From Eurosta solidaginis (Eukaryota > Arthropoda > Insecta > Diptera > Tephritidae), in the NCBI RefSeq assembly GCF_040869045.1, contig NC_090321.1, positions 181,383,596 to 181,447,595 of the forward strand: 64,000 nt of DNA. Direction: 5' to 3'. Made by a program: the position numbers and the translations under genes. Positions 8,159 through 18,401 of this stretch are shown piece by piece; the first letter of the stretch is position 1, and every line of letters begins with the position of its first letter. The notes below the pieces were generated by a model. That model saw nothing but the letters and a program-made list of their open reading frames with translations. It was not told the origin of the DNA and searched no databases.

Positions 8159-10714
8159 AGATATCTCAATCGTGAGCGCAGAAATCGTAAACTGCGTCAA
8201 CTGGCAGCCGATGGTATCATTGGCATCCGACCACCTGCCTATACTTGTTTCGCTCGAGCGTACCGCCGACTTCATCGTCACCGAAAAACGCACTTTCATA
8301 AACTTTAAAAAAGGAAAGTGGGGAGAATATAAATCCTTTACAGACAACCTCTTTGCTGCCCTCCCTATCCCGACTGATGCCCGCCAAGGGGAGCGTGCCT
8401 TTCGCAAGGTCATTGAATCCGCCTCGGCACGTTTCATTCCCGCCGGGAGAATTCCCGAAATCCGGCCCCACTTCCCGGCGGAGGCCGCAAACTTAGCGAG
8501 AGAACGGGACCTTATAAGGCAGCTTGATCCAGGCGACCCCCAAATAAGGGATATAAACCAACGCATCAGATTGCTTGTGGATGAACACAAGCGGGCGAAA
8601 TGGGAGGAGCACCTAAGAGGTTGTAACCTCTCTACCGGTGTGGGTAAACTTTGGTCCACCGTAAAGTCCCTATCGAATCCGACTAAGCACAAAGACAAAG
8701 TTTCCATCGCCTTTGGCGACAAAGTGCTGTCGGATGCGAAAAAATGCGCGAGCGCTTTCTGCCGACAATATATAATGCATTCTACGGTCGACAAAGTTAG
8801 ACGGAGGGCCAACAGACACGCACATAAACACAAATTCAGCGCGTCACCAATCACCATCACCGCTAAAGAGGTTGAGGACGCCATTGGTCGCGCTAAACCA
8901 TCCAAAGCAGTGGGCCCAGACGGCATAGCCATGCCGATGCTTAAAAGCCTAGGGAAAGAGGGTTTCAAATATTTAGCGCAGGTCTTCAACCTGTCTCTTT
9001 CCACCTTTGTCATACCCGAGAAATGGAGAATGGCCAAGGTGGTCCCGCTACTAAAGCCTGGTAAACCAGCTAACATAGGAGAGTCGTATCGTCCGATATC
9101 TCTCCTATCGCCAGTAGCAAAGACGCTCGAAGCCATTTTGCTCCCTTATTTCCAAGCAAATTTGCAACTAGCCTCCCATCAGCATGGCTTCAGAAAACTC
9201 CATAGCACTACCTCCGCGCTAAATGCCATTAGTACCCAGATAAATTGCGGTTTAAATCAAAACCCCCACCATAGAACAGTACTCGTAGCGCTAGACCTAT
9301 CAAAAGCTTTTGATACGGTCAACCACGGCTCGTTACTGCAAGACCTGGAAGGGTCTACCCTTCCCCCATGTCTTAAAAGGTGGACCGCAAATTATCTGGG
9401 TGGTCGGCAGGCATCGGTGCTATTTAGAAACGAAACATCAAAGCCAAGGAGAATTAAACAAGGGGTGCCACAGGGTGGTGTCCTATCCCCACTTTTGTTT
9501 AATTTCTACATATCTAAACTACCTTCACCACCGGAAGGAGTCACAATCGTTTCCTACGCCGATGACTGCACAGTAATGGCCACAGGCCCAGGCCCACAGA
9601 TCGATGAGCTATGCAATAAAATAAACGGCTACCTCCCTGATCTCTCCAGTTTTTTCGCCTCGCGAAACCTGGCATTATCACCGACTAAATCTTCCGCGAC
9701 CTTATTTACAACATGGACGTCCCAAATGTCGACCATTTTGAACATCCACGTCGATGGCTCTACGCTACCGACTGTCCTACACCCCAAAATCTTGGGTGTG
9801 ACGTTTGATCAGGATCTACATTTTGGTGAGCACGCAGCCGCAATTGTTCCGAGAATTCAGAGCCGTAACAAAATCCTCAAATCCCTTGCTGGCAGTACCT
9901 GGGGAAAAGATAAAGAAACGCTCATGACTACATACAAAGCAATTAGCCAGCCGATTACGTGCTACGCGTCACCCATATGGTCGCCAAGCCTAAAAATTAC
10001 CCACTGGAAGAAGCTACAGGCCTGCCAAAATACTGCTCTCAGAATTGCAACGGGCTGTCTTCTTATGTCCCCAGAACACCATCTACATAATGAGGCGAGA
10101 ATACTCCCCATCAGGGAAAGAAACGAGATGCTGACCAAACAGTTCCTGTTGAATACCCAGAAACCTGGGCATCCCAACAGACATCTGATTGACGAGCCAG
10201 CACCGCCTAGGGGCTTAAGGAGTCATCTCCGTAAGCATTTTGAGGAAATACGGCATCTGAGAACACAGCCGTATGAAGCGAAAAAACACAAGCAGGTCCT
10301 TGGTGAACTCCACAAACAGGCGTCGGACCTTTATGCCGGGAATTGCCCGGTGAACCCAGTACTCAAAGTAAAGTATCCAAAACTTGCGGAAGAGGAACGC
10401 ATACTCCCCAGGGAAACGCGTGTCACTCTGGCTCAACTTCGTTCTGGATACTGTAACAGGTTAAACTCTTACATATCCAGAATCAACCCCGACATACAAA
10501 ATGTATGCCCCGCTTGCAATGTGTCCCCACATGACACCAACCATCTCTTTAATTGTAATGTGGAACCAACGCCTCTAACACCCCTTTCCCTATGGTCCAC
10601 CCCTGTTGAAACAGCAAGTTTCCTTGGACTCCCGTTAGAGGATATTGATGACAGTTTGTGATCGGTCGCGTCTGTTAGGTGGGGCGAAGCACTGCTACAA
10701 CAACAACAACAACA
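8159..10714 (+). mobile_element. LINE-B4, 5'-truncated with long intact RT frame
   Basis: The copy begins within the endonuclease domain (ISIVSAEIVNCVNW) and ends with GATCGGTCGCGTC...GCACTGCTACAAC and a CAA tail (about 10696-10714). It is inserted in S9 with AGGTAC at both junctions (8153-8158 and 10714-10719). It is the best preserved RT of the LINE-B family in the window and serves as the reference for the other copies. Confidence 0.9.
8172..10661 (+). CDS. LINE-B4 reverse transcriptase, 829 residues open, lacks endonuclease
   Basis: The frame opens within the endonuclease C-terminus (ASDHLPILVSLERT, residues about 17-30). The reverse transcriptase follows: AVGPDGIAMPMLKSLG, RPISLLSPVAKTLEAIL, QHGFRKLHSTTSAL, ALDLSKAFDTVNH, QGVPQGGVLSPLLFNFY and the catalytic YADD at residues 462-465 (tac at 9555). 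The C-terminus has a CPAC...HDTNHLFNC zinc-knuckle-like motif from residue 779. In the family this protein copies the element RNA at a nicked target. The start codon shown is only the first ATG of a truncated copy, so it is not the native start. There is no RNase H domain. It is open over 2.5 kb, so the copy is probably young, but it could not nick a target by itself. Confidence 0.85.
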   Translation: MSAEIVNCVNWQPMVSLASDHLPILVSLERTADFIVTEKRTFINFKKGKWGEYKSFTDNLFAALPIPTDARQGERAFRKVIESASARFIPAGRIPEIRPHFPAEAANLARERDLIRQLDPGDPQIRDINQRIRLLVDEHKRAKWEEHLRGCNLSTGVGKLWSTVKSLSNPTKHKDKVSIAFGDKVLSDAKKCASAFCRQYIMHSTVDKVRRRANRHAHKHKFSASPITITAKEVEDAIGRAKPSKAVGPDGIAMPMLKSLGKEGFKYLAQVFNLSLSTFVIPEKWRMAKVVPLLKPGKPANIGESYRPISLLSPVAKTLEAILLPYFQANLQLASHQHGFRKLHSTTSALNAISTQINCGLNQNPHHRTVLVALDLSKAFDTVNHGSLLQDLEGSTLPPCLKRWTANYLGGRQASVLFRNETSKPRRIKQGVPQGGVLSPLLFNFYISKLPSPPEGVTIVSYADDCTVMATGPGPQIDELCNKINGYLPDLSSFFASRNLALSPTKSSATLFTTWTSQMSTILNIHVDGSTLPTVLHPKILGVTFDQDLHFGEHAAAIVPRIQSRNKILKSLAGSTWGKDKETLMTTYKAISQPITCYASPIWSPSLKITHWKKLQACQNTALRIATGCLLMSPEHHLHNEARILPIRERNEMLTKQFLLNTQKPGHPNRHLIDEPAPPRGLRSHLRKHFEEIRHLRTQPYEAKKHKQVLGELHKQASDLYAGNCPVNPVLKVKYPKLAEEERILPRETRVTLAQLRSGYCNRLNSYISRINPDIQNVCPACNVSPHDTNHLFNCNVEPTPLTPLSLWSTPVETASFLGLPLEDIDDSL

Positions 10715-10775
10715 GGTACTAGCTCCACCATCTCGGGAAATATTGATATGACTACATTAAACCTTCTAGGGATTG

Positions 10776-11229
10776 AATATTAATAATGACCGCAATGCGA
10801 AACTCTGCTAAAATATACCATTCTCCATGGAATGCTCGATATATAACTTTCCACGTTTTGAAACAGTGATGAAAAGAGCAAAATTTACTAAAATTTTAAC
10901 AGGCTGTGGGTAATAAGGTGTTGATGTCCTCTCCTAACGCAATGTAATGACAACTGCGACGCAGGAAAAATGACAAAAATCTTGTAAATCTACTGATAAT
11001 AATTAATTAATTCCTCCCCTTATATGCAGTTCTAACATACATACATATGTATTTTGCTCTCCAAACGCTAATTAAAAAAATCAATTGGTATTTACATGAA
11101 CTTCGAACTCTGTCGTATTTGCATTTTTTAGTTGATTATCAAGAAAAGCATGACAAATTATGGTAATAGTCTAGTTGAGGGGTCGACTGCTAATACGCTA
11201 CCTAAAATGTCGAGAGAGGTGTCAAACGA
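10776..11229. other. Intergenic AT-rich stretch
   Basis: I see no gene, RNA or recognisable repeat between the S9 remnant and the repeat starting at about 11230. Confidence 0.5.
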
Positions 11230-11760
11230 CACGTCTTGACATCAGTATTAATAATCCCAAGGCGGAAAGTAAAAATTTTAACGCGTTCAAAAGATATTAA
11301 CGAAAAACCGAAAAAAGACCCGTGGGTACCTCCGAAACCGGGGGGTCGGATCCATAGTATTTTTGCGCAGAACACCTTTCTGCGTTGGCGGCCTTCGGCC
11401 GCGCTTATAAGAAATAACCCTGGGCTACGTCATGCCAAGTCCGGGTTATGAAAATTTTTTTTGTGGGTACCAACACAACAACCACATGGAAATCACCAAC
11501 TTCAACTCCGGACAGAGATACAATTTTTCTTTTCCGCCTTCGGATTATTGTTCTCGAGGTTAACACGCGTCTTTTTATACCTCACTCGAAAATCTTGGCC
11601 CAACTTTAGGGTGGGTACCGTAAACTGCACTACTACCATTATCACTAACAAATTCATACATGTTGTTTATATATTTAATAATATATATGGTAGACAATAT
11701 ACTTACCCTTTCTGGTGCGATGATTCCTGGACAATCGGGCCTGACTAGACGCGATTTTTT
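11230..11760. repeat. GC-rich repeat with ACGCGTCTTTTTATACC block (family K)
   Basis: The segment TTCCGCCTTCGGATTATT...ACGCGTCTTTTTATACCTCACTCG...GGTGGGTACCGTAAACTGCAC (11533-11630) recurs at about 61460-61560. The middle holds a compact hairpin GCGGCCTTCGGCCGC near 11390-11404. No protein is recognisable. 11761-12350 to its right shows no gene. Confidence 0.6.
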
Positions 11761-12559
11761 TGCCTTAAGAGAGCGTGCTTAGCGCGAACCATATCATGTT
11801 ATGACACACCTTTGGTGATGCAAACAATCAAAAAAATTTCTGCTTCTAATTCTTCTAGGATATCAGCAGCAGCTCCTGGTGGCGCCAAATAAATAACAGT
11901 TGCATGCGGATCAGTTGCCTGTTTTGTTACGGCTACCTATTCAATTTTAATCATTGTTTACTATATAGTTTGGCAGCTTAAGTAGAGGTTATGTTGCGAA
12001 TAGAGTGGAAGGCAGTGGACTAGGCAGTCGAATGTCATATAATGAAGGAATGGTGTTCGGAGATTTTTCGAAGTTAAAAAAAAAAATGATAAAAGCTTTA
12101 ATATAAATAAAACTATTGTTTTAATAACAACAAAAACGCCATATATATTCTGTATACATAAATTTGTAAGGATTATCTCACCTTAAAATTTGAATTAAAT
12201 AATCTAAAGTTTTGTTTTGAAACTGAGTCGCGAACTGTGTGTGTGAATGTGCGAATTTTCACCGATCAGCTGTTAGTTGCGCTACTTGGTAAAATTTACA
12301 ATGATTTTAATTCACATTACATTATCTACTATTGCAATTTTTAATCAATACAAATCAATCACCCTTATCGCGAGTTTTATTTTAACCCGAAAATATTCAC
12401 AGTTTTTGTTCACACTATCGCAGAGGGTGGCGAAACAATTTTTCGTGTTCGAAAAAGATTTCACCTTAAGCGCTAAATACACGACACGAACATTTCCGCG
12501 AACATTCCCGTTATGTCATGTTTCTGCGACCTTTTCTGTCGTGTATGGTGGTGTTTGCC

Positions 12560-12623
12560 AGTTCGCGCAAATGTTCGCCAAAAATCAAAATATTTTAATT
12601 TTTGGCGAACATTTGCGCGAACT
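12560..12623. repeat. Perfect 26-bp palindrome with 12-nt spacer
   Basis: Left arm 12560-12585 and right arm 12598-12623 are exact reverse complements (AGTTCGCGCAAATGTTCGCC...). It lies inside the Harbinger-like element, 5' of the MADF remnant. Confidence 0.9.
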
Positions 12624-12698
12624 GTTCGTGCGTGTATGGCGAAATAGCTCATAATCGTAGTAATTTCTGAACGGAACAGACGTGCGCGGAAAAGTAAA

Positions 12699-12812
12699 AT
12701 GGACAATAAAAAATTTCTGAGTGAATTTATTGAAATGTATAAATCTTTGCCATCATTGTGGCAAGTAAAAAGCAAAGATTATTGTAATAGAATTAAAAAG
12801 AATAATGATTAA
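12699..12812 (+). pseudogene. MADF-domain N-terminal fragment, 37 residues
   Basis: ATG at 12699 opens MDNKKFLSEFIEMYKSLPSL followed by WQVKSKDYCNRIKKNND and a TAA at 12810-12812. FIEMYKSLPSLWQVKSKDY matches the first helix region of a MADF (Myb/SANT-like) DNA-binding domain. Insect PIF/Harbinger elements often carry a second MADF or Myb-like gene next to the transposase, so this is probably the truncated remainder of that accessory gene. Only the first third of a MADF domain survives. Confidence 0.6.
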
Positions 12813-13174
12813 TTGCCACAGCGAGCAATATTGCTGCAGCACAATTGTTGTCAGTATTCATCGCTTTCTGAAAGAGAACTAATGTTCGGCCAAAAGTTGG
12901 TATGGTGTATGGCCAAAGCTGCAAACAAGATTGCGGAATGTTCGCGGAAATGTTCGTGTCGTGTATTTGGCGCTTTATCGGCAACTCTTTGTTAGGGCGA
13001 AATGAACACCCAAATTTGTTCATAAAAATTTTGTCATAAAAAATAGAATTTACAGCAATACAGGAATTTCACTTCTTCCACTCAGCTTCCGATTGTGCAT
13101 TTTTTATTGATTTATTTCTAATAATAAAAAAAATTATAAGAGTATCAAATTTCAAAACAAAAAATTACTTAAAT

Positions 13175-13395
13175 TTTGTTTTCCTTTCGGTCGCCTGTAA
13201 AATATAAGTGAACAAATTTGGGTGTTCATTTCGCCCGAACAAAGAGTTGCCGATAAGGTGAAATCTTTTTCGAACACGAAAATTTTTTCGCCACCCTCTG
13301 CGATAGGGTGAACAAAAACTGTGAATATTTTCGGGTGAAAATAAAACTCGCGATAAGGGTGTATATTTTACAGGCGAACGAGAGGAAAACAAAAT
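13175..13395 (-). repeat. Family G repeat, inverted copy
   Basis: Reverse complement of 12352-12468 plus 12978-13028 without the Harbinger-like insert, followed by GTGTATATTTTACAGGCGAACGAG. Together with the first copy it makes a palindromic arrangement around 13030-13175. Confidence 0.75.
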
Positions 13396-13811
13396 ACCCC
13401 AGCGGGTTAGGGGATCAGAATATACCCGCGGTAGGTATGCCTGTCGTAAGAGGCGACTAAAATACCAGATTCAAGGGGCTGTGTAGCGCAACCTTTCAGG
13501 TTGCCAGCGCAATATATAGCTTCTCCAAACCCAATTGTCAACCTCACCTATCCGCGGCGAATCCTGTTTCACTAACAGACGAGGCTCTGGCGACCCCAAG
13601 CTCCTCATGTAACTTGGGGGTAGAGAGGGAGGGAATGGCCTGAAGGTTTAATGTGGCCACATAAATCGTTCCCGAGATGGTCGGGCTAGCACCTTAATGG
13701 TGCTATGGTACCGGAGCGTAGCGGACTTGTATCCGGCAAAGGACCATCACATCGATAACACTCCCCAAAGCCTTCGGGGAGCAACCTTATCGCTACAACA
13801 ACAACAACAAC
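13396..13811 (+). repeat. S retroposon copy S3, full length (416 bp)
   Basis: Complete from ACCCCAGCGGGTTAGGGG to the CAA tail. It is flanked by a perfect 13-bp target duplication AGGAAAACAAAAT (13383-13395, 13812-13824). This copy best defines the ends of the family. Confidence 0.93.
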
Positions 13812-13824
13812 AGGAAAACAAAAT

Positions 13825-14468
13825 TTAAGTAATTTTTTGTTTTGAAATTTGATACTCTTATAATTACATGTTCTATTATTATTAGAAATAAATCAATAAA
13901 TAATGCACAATCGGAAGCTGATTGGAAGAAGTGAAATTCCTGTATTGCTGTAAATTCTATTTTTTATGACAACGTATCAGTTGGCTAAGTTATCCATTGT
14001 GGACAAAGCAACGGTTCCAAAATGTTGAGCACCTCACTGAAACAAGATTGGCTAAGACCCACTTCATGGAAGACTTGTACACAATTTTACAATTAGTGGA
14101 ACTCCAAATTTTTGCTTCAATGGTGGCAAGGAGTGGTAAGAATAACTAGCAAATATTAGAATGCCGACTTGTTTAGCCTGTAATATTGGCGAAAACTAAT
14201 TGAAAAAAATTAACTTGTTATTCAAATGTGCTGAAAATAGTAATTTTTAGCTTACAGTGAATCATTTAGCTCCAAAGGGTTAGAACTTTCCCTTAATTGC
14301 CTCCGAACCGCTTTCACATTTATGTATATTCTCCTCACGCTCAATCAATACCAACCTAAGTGCAATACTAAACATTATTTTATACATTTTTTATTTCTAT
14401 TTTTATTGTATTTTGAGGAAATATATGCTTGGTTACAAAATTTACACAATTGTAAGTAAATTATTTGT
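13825..14468 (+). repeat. Left arm of a large inverted repeat (partner about 18885-19560)
   Basis: Landmarks AGCACCTCACTGAAACAAGA, TTTGCTTCAATGGTGGCAAG, CTTACAGTGAATCATTTAGC and TGCTTGGTTACAAAATTTAC recur in reverse order and orientation at 18900-19430. The arms include the family G end at 13140-13395 and at 19540-19780. They flank the ZMYM-type hAT remnants, and are either long terminal arms of that element or two opposed copies. Confidence 0.75.
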
Positions 14469-14957
14469 TCACTGCCAAGAATGTATTGTTTTTGAATCAT
14501 CCGTAATCATCTCATTTAAATTATATTCAGAACGCCTTTTGGGGTTTCTCTTTCGAATGTGCGGAAACTTTGGCGAGATGTTCAATTGAATAGCAACTGT
14601 TTTGCATTCGTTTAAAATTGTTTCCCATTGGTTCCTGATCAACTTCAAATCAGCTAATAAGGCATCTAGATGTCGGACCTCAACATCTGTGGTGGCGTCT
14701 CTCGGTTGGAGGACCACGCTTCTTTCATTAATGGTAGGGTTTTGAACCAAATTGAGGACAGCAAGATACATTCGAACTTGTTGATGTACTTGAGAATGCC
14801 GGTAACATCGCCGTATGCTTGCGCAGTCAAATTTGGCTTTTGGCTGAAGGACTATGAAGAGAGCTAGGTACATTTTTTTTGAGGATGTCACATCGTTGTG
14901 GAGTGCTGCCGAAGAAAATAATTGCAGCCGTAAACCATTCTGCAGCATCAACACCAC
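14469..14957 (-). pseudogene. ZMYM-type hAT transposase, middle/C-terminal fragment
   Basis: The 162-residue stretch has the segments QPRDATTDVEVRHLDALLAD and LKLIRNQWETILNECKTVAI and ends in RKRNPKRRSEYN. This fits the helical DUF4371 region following the zinc finger in hAT transposases related to ZMYM1, which end in RKRK-like sequence. It is separated from the N-terminal part at 15842-16420 by S4 and other sequence. Assignment rests on general pattern only and is weaker than for the N-terminal fragment. Confidence 0.5.
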
Positions 14958-15015
14958 ATAAATTGATAGCGTTTTCTTTTCTGAAATAAATTGTTGCCTA
15001 AGTAAATCGTAATAC

Positions 15016-15443
15016 TCTACCCCATCGGGTTAGGGGGTCAGAATATACCCGCGGTAGGTATGCCTGTCGTATGCGTAAGAGGGGACTAAAATATCATGTT
15101 CCAGGGGCTGTGTAGCGCAACCCTGCAGGTTGCCAGCGCAATATATAGCTTCCCCAAACCTAATTGTCAACCTCACTTACCCGCGGCGAATCCTGTTTCA
15201 CTAACAGACGAGGCTCTGGCGACCCCAAGCTCCTCATGGAACTTGGGATGGGGAGGGAGGGGATGGCCTGAAGGTTTAATGTGGTCACATAAATCGTTCC
15301 CGAGATGGTCGGGCTAGCACCTTAATGGTGCTGTGGTACCGGAGCGTACCGGATCTGTATCCGGCAAAGGACCATCACATCGATAATACTCCTCAAAGCC
15401 TTCGGGGAGCAACCTTATCGCTACAACAACAACAACAACAATA
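15016..15443 (+). repeat. S retroposon copy S4, full length
   Basis: Begins CCCATCGGGTTAGGGGGTC and ends CTTATCGCTACAACAAC. Flanks TACTCTACC and TACTCCTACC suggest a decayed target duplication. It contains a perfect hairpin CCGGATCTGTATCCGG at 15349-15364. It lies between the two hAT transposase fragments. Confidence 0.88.
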
Positions 15444-15841
15444 GAGTTACTCCTACCCCAGAAAATGGTCAACATTTATAGTGCACATAAAGAACATTTC
15501 AACTCACCAAATTCACTCATATTAACAGATTATATGTGGAACTTAAGAGCGAATTGAGAGTTTCACAAAGTTGCACTGCCACACCGCCATTTTATACAGG
15601 GTAAAAGTGTAACGCTTTTGCATCAACGATTTTGCATAGCATCAACGATAATAGCAAAATACTTAGCTTTCTTGCCTTGATCTAATATAGTTTCCCTCAC
15701 ATGCTTTGCACAAATTTCTATAAACTCGTTCTGAATGTCTGGGGAAAGATAGTGAACTTGTAAACGTTTGTGCTGCTATTGTGAAATCCTAACTTTCTCC
15801 AAATGATCTCTAAGTATCGGATCATAATGGCTTATGAGATC

Positions 15842-16420
15842 TTAGATGCCCAAAAAATGTTCATCCTTTCGCTTTTTGAAAAAAAACATAGTGTCCAAAA
15901 TTCTATATAAAATTTCTTTCCACTTTTGAGTTTCAGTGATTAGCTGTTCATTGATAAGTGTATCAATTGTAGCCTCCTTTCGAATTAGGTTTTGTAAAGA
16001 TCGCCATTGAATATAACATTTAATGTGATCTTCAGTATTTTCGTGTGATGGCAGTTTAGCGTATAGTTTCTTCCATACCTGGAATTTCGAATATTCGCCA
16101 GGACAACAAATTTTAGGTCGATTTAAAGTATTGGTGCTTAACAGACGACATGGTAGGCAATAAAAAGCATTGCTACTGGCACTCCACACCAACCAGTGAC
16201 GCTCCACTTTCTCTCCATTTGGCAAGATTCTGTTTAACAACGAGGTAGGAAATGCCTCTTCATGACAATCACGTGGAAAAATAACAGGGCACTTTTGATG
16301 ACCTCGACGAATTATTTCGTTGACTTCTTCAGATCGCAAAAACTCATTATTCACGGTACCGATATCGAAGTCGTTTAAATAATCTAGACTTGGATTCAGA
16401 GTTGGTGGTATTGTTGGAAG
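15842..16420 (-). pseudogene. ZMYM/TTF-type hAT transposase, N-terminal fragment
   Basis: The frame reads DYLNDFDIGTVNNEFLRSEE (upstream of the first listed codon), then GHQKCPVIFPRDCHEEAFP and a zinc-finger TTF-like block with RHWLVWSASSNAFYCLPCRLL. This order (short acidic N-terminus, CxxP stretch, WLxWS...FYCxxCRLL) is typical of hAT transposases and their domesticated ZMYM1-like relatives. The catalytic core is not found intact nearby, so this is a fossil. About 15450-15841 shows no other gene. Confidence 0.75.
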
Positions 16421-16689
16421 GCTTTTTGAAGATGAACCTTCATCAGTGTTACTACGAAAACTTTACGATTTCGGATTCATGTAAACATATATTTTTGTTT
16501 GATGTTTTTGTTGTCTCCTAACTGTTCGAGGGACCAGGTGAAAAATCATTATCAATATTCGTTGCTTTTGAAATTCGGCTTAAAAGTTGCACATGGAACA
16601 ACTAAAGACTCTCCTGAATTAAAAAAAATGTCTTAGTACCTCTAAATCGCGGGCCCCCGAGAAATACCGGGCCCCCTGAGAAATATCGT

Positions 16690-16936
16690 GCCCTGCGCTT
16701 GCCAGGCTAAGGCTCCAGCTATTAGGAGTGATAAAGCTGTCAGATCTGGAAGCAGCAAGTGGCTTAAGTCATAGGAAGCTTCTAGTATTTGTCAAGAGGA
16801 CGGAGTTTTTTTATAACATAGGTCCTGGTTCTTGATAGGGTTTTCAGCTTGGTCGTTAAAACAAACTTCTGGTAACACTACGGACTCATTCAGTCTATGT
16901 GAGATCCTCATGAACCGGCCACTTCAACCTAACCTA
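16690..16936 (+). pseudogene. LINE-E3 3' terminal fragment
   Basis: Sense-orientation 3' end of LINE-E: the CCTGCGCTTGCCAGGC block, GGAAGCAGCAAGTGGCTTAA, CAAGAGGACGGAG and then CTTCAACCTAACCTATATTT. It is the mirror partner of 303-560 and is joined to a reversed S fragment just as at the left end of the window. Confidence 0.8.
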
Positions 16937-16984
16937 TATTTTGTGTTTTGGTTTTTACTTTAGAATCTACCGGTTAAGTAAGCG

Positions 16985-17217
16985 ATGTAGATCCATAAGG
17001 AACATGAGGTCGCCAGAGCCTCGGCTGTTAAAGAAACAGGATTCGCCACGGGTAGGTGACGTTGACAATTGGGTTAGAGAGGCTATATATTGCGCTGGCA
17101 ACCCATTGAAAGGATTGCGCTACAAAACCCCTTGAATCAATTTGGTATTTTAGTCGCCTCTTACGACAGGCATAGCTACCACGGGTATACTCTAAGCTCA
17201 CTAACCCGCTGGAGCCA
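16985..17217 (-). repeat. S fragment S10
   Basis: Reverse orientation of the S 5' half, ending at the AGCGGGTTAG block near 17200-17217. It shares with S1 the junction CCATGTTCC / GGAACATG and the intervening linker to LINE-E, showing that the composite was duplicated as a unit. Confidence 0.8.
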
Positions 17218-18400
17218 TGAAAAGCGTGAGTGCACTTTGGGTGTCGTAAGGCAAGCTCCGTCGTACCTGATGTTGTTGGCTGAGCGGCCAGGCAAGGCAG
17301 CAGGGTACACATGCACCATTCAGGAGGATACCCTCGCTGAGCCCAGAAAATCTGGGAAAATTAGATGTACTGCTCAGATCCAGCAAACGAGTATGTTCTG
17401 TACTGGCATATGATAAACTTACAGACAACCAAACGTTTACTTTCCTGTCCAAAAGGGAATTGGTGCTCGGCACTGCTGCTAAAGAAGAATAGACGTAGTC
17501 ATATCAGTTCGTTCCCGGGTTACTCGGGGAAAGCAGTTTTAGCAGTACTTTGCCCGTTTCAATTTGAACATCCATTTAAAGAACTTCGCATAATGGATTA
17601 AACAGTCATCTGCATTTATTCGTTTTTGTTTTTGTAGCACGCCTAATTTACTATCTATTACCCCAACATCTATCAATTATCCCTTGGTTTAATCTTCGGG
17701 TACCCCCGCTACCGGAAGATGCCTTGGCATGGTGGAGGTTCACTTGAATTTACGTTACAGGTCCTTATTCTGGTTATCCGAAATCCCCTTGAGTATCTTG
17801 TATTTATTAAGCACTTCCGGTTATATTAAAAACTTATTATCTATCCTTACTGATATTCGTTTTTTTCTTTCTAGGTAATTCGATTTGACGATGTGGGCAT
17901 AGCAATATTCCAGCTGTGGCTGTAAGAAGAACGTACATTTGCTCAAACTACAAGAAAACTGCGACAACTGTACCTCGGCCTTTTTAGTATCACATATAAC
18001 GCCCTACCACGTATATTATGGGAAAGGGTCAAGTTCAAAGGCTCAACATCACCTGCAAATCGACTTTGATAGCACGAAATGGGGCTGCATATATTCCGGT
18101 ATTATATCTACAACACTCATATCTATGCAAACTGATACCAACAACACCACCCGCGCAGGAAAAATTGAGCACCATCAGTGTGAGCTTCGAAACTCAAAAT
18201 AGTTTCAGAAAGGGCACGACTACGAATGAGTTTATGTCTTTACATATGTAGTTTGTACATATAAATATGCACATATGTAAGGTTTACTAGAAAATTAAGG
18301 AAATAATTTGTAAAAACCATTGTATACATAATTTATTCATATTTAAATATTATTTAAACAAAAGGGACGCGTTTCATTCATATAACAAGCGAATTGACAG
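17218..18400. other. Unassigned region
   Basis: Several short open stretches occur on both strands but none matches a family I recognise or has convincing structure. No RNA gene seen. AT content rises towards 18400. Confidence 0.4.
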
Positions 18401-18401
18401 A

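Larger units (their letters stand above)
12469..12974. mobile_element. Non-autonomous PIF/Harbinger-like element, 506 bp
   Basis: Terminal inverted repeats of 40 bp match with one mismatch (AGCGCTAAATACACGACACG at the left against AGCGCCAAATACACGACACG from the right). They are flanked by a 3-bp TTA duplication (12466-12468, 12975-12977). The uninterrupted target is seen in the inverted copy at 13250-13258 (CACCTTATCGG equivalent). TTA duplication, and the MADF remnant inside, point to PIF/Harbinger. No transposase is present. Confidence 0.85.
12352..13028 (+). repeat. Family G repeat unit, interrupted by a Harbinger-type element
   Basis: CACCCTTATCGCGAGTTTTATTTTAACCC...GATTTCACCTTA, then, after the insertion, TCGGCAACTCTTTG...GAACACCC. 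The same sequence uninterrupted and inverted lies at 13200-13365, and again at 19610-19770. It probably represents arms of a DNA transposon; its ends are not defined here. Confidence 0.7.

Noticed and set aside
12277..12654. 125-residue plus-strand frame across the family G and Harbinger-like boundary
   Set aside because: It crosses two independent insertion boundaries and has no recognisable domain.
17090..17601. Short plus-strand frames right of S10
   Set aside because: No domain, start context or codon pattern supports a gene, and the first overlaps S sequence.
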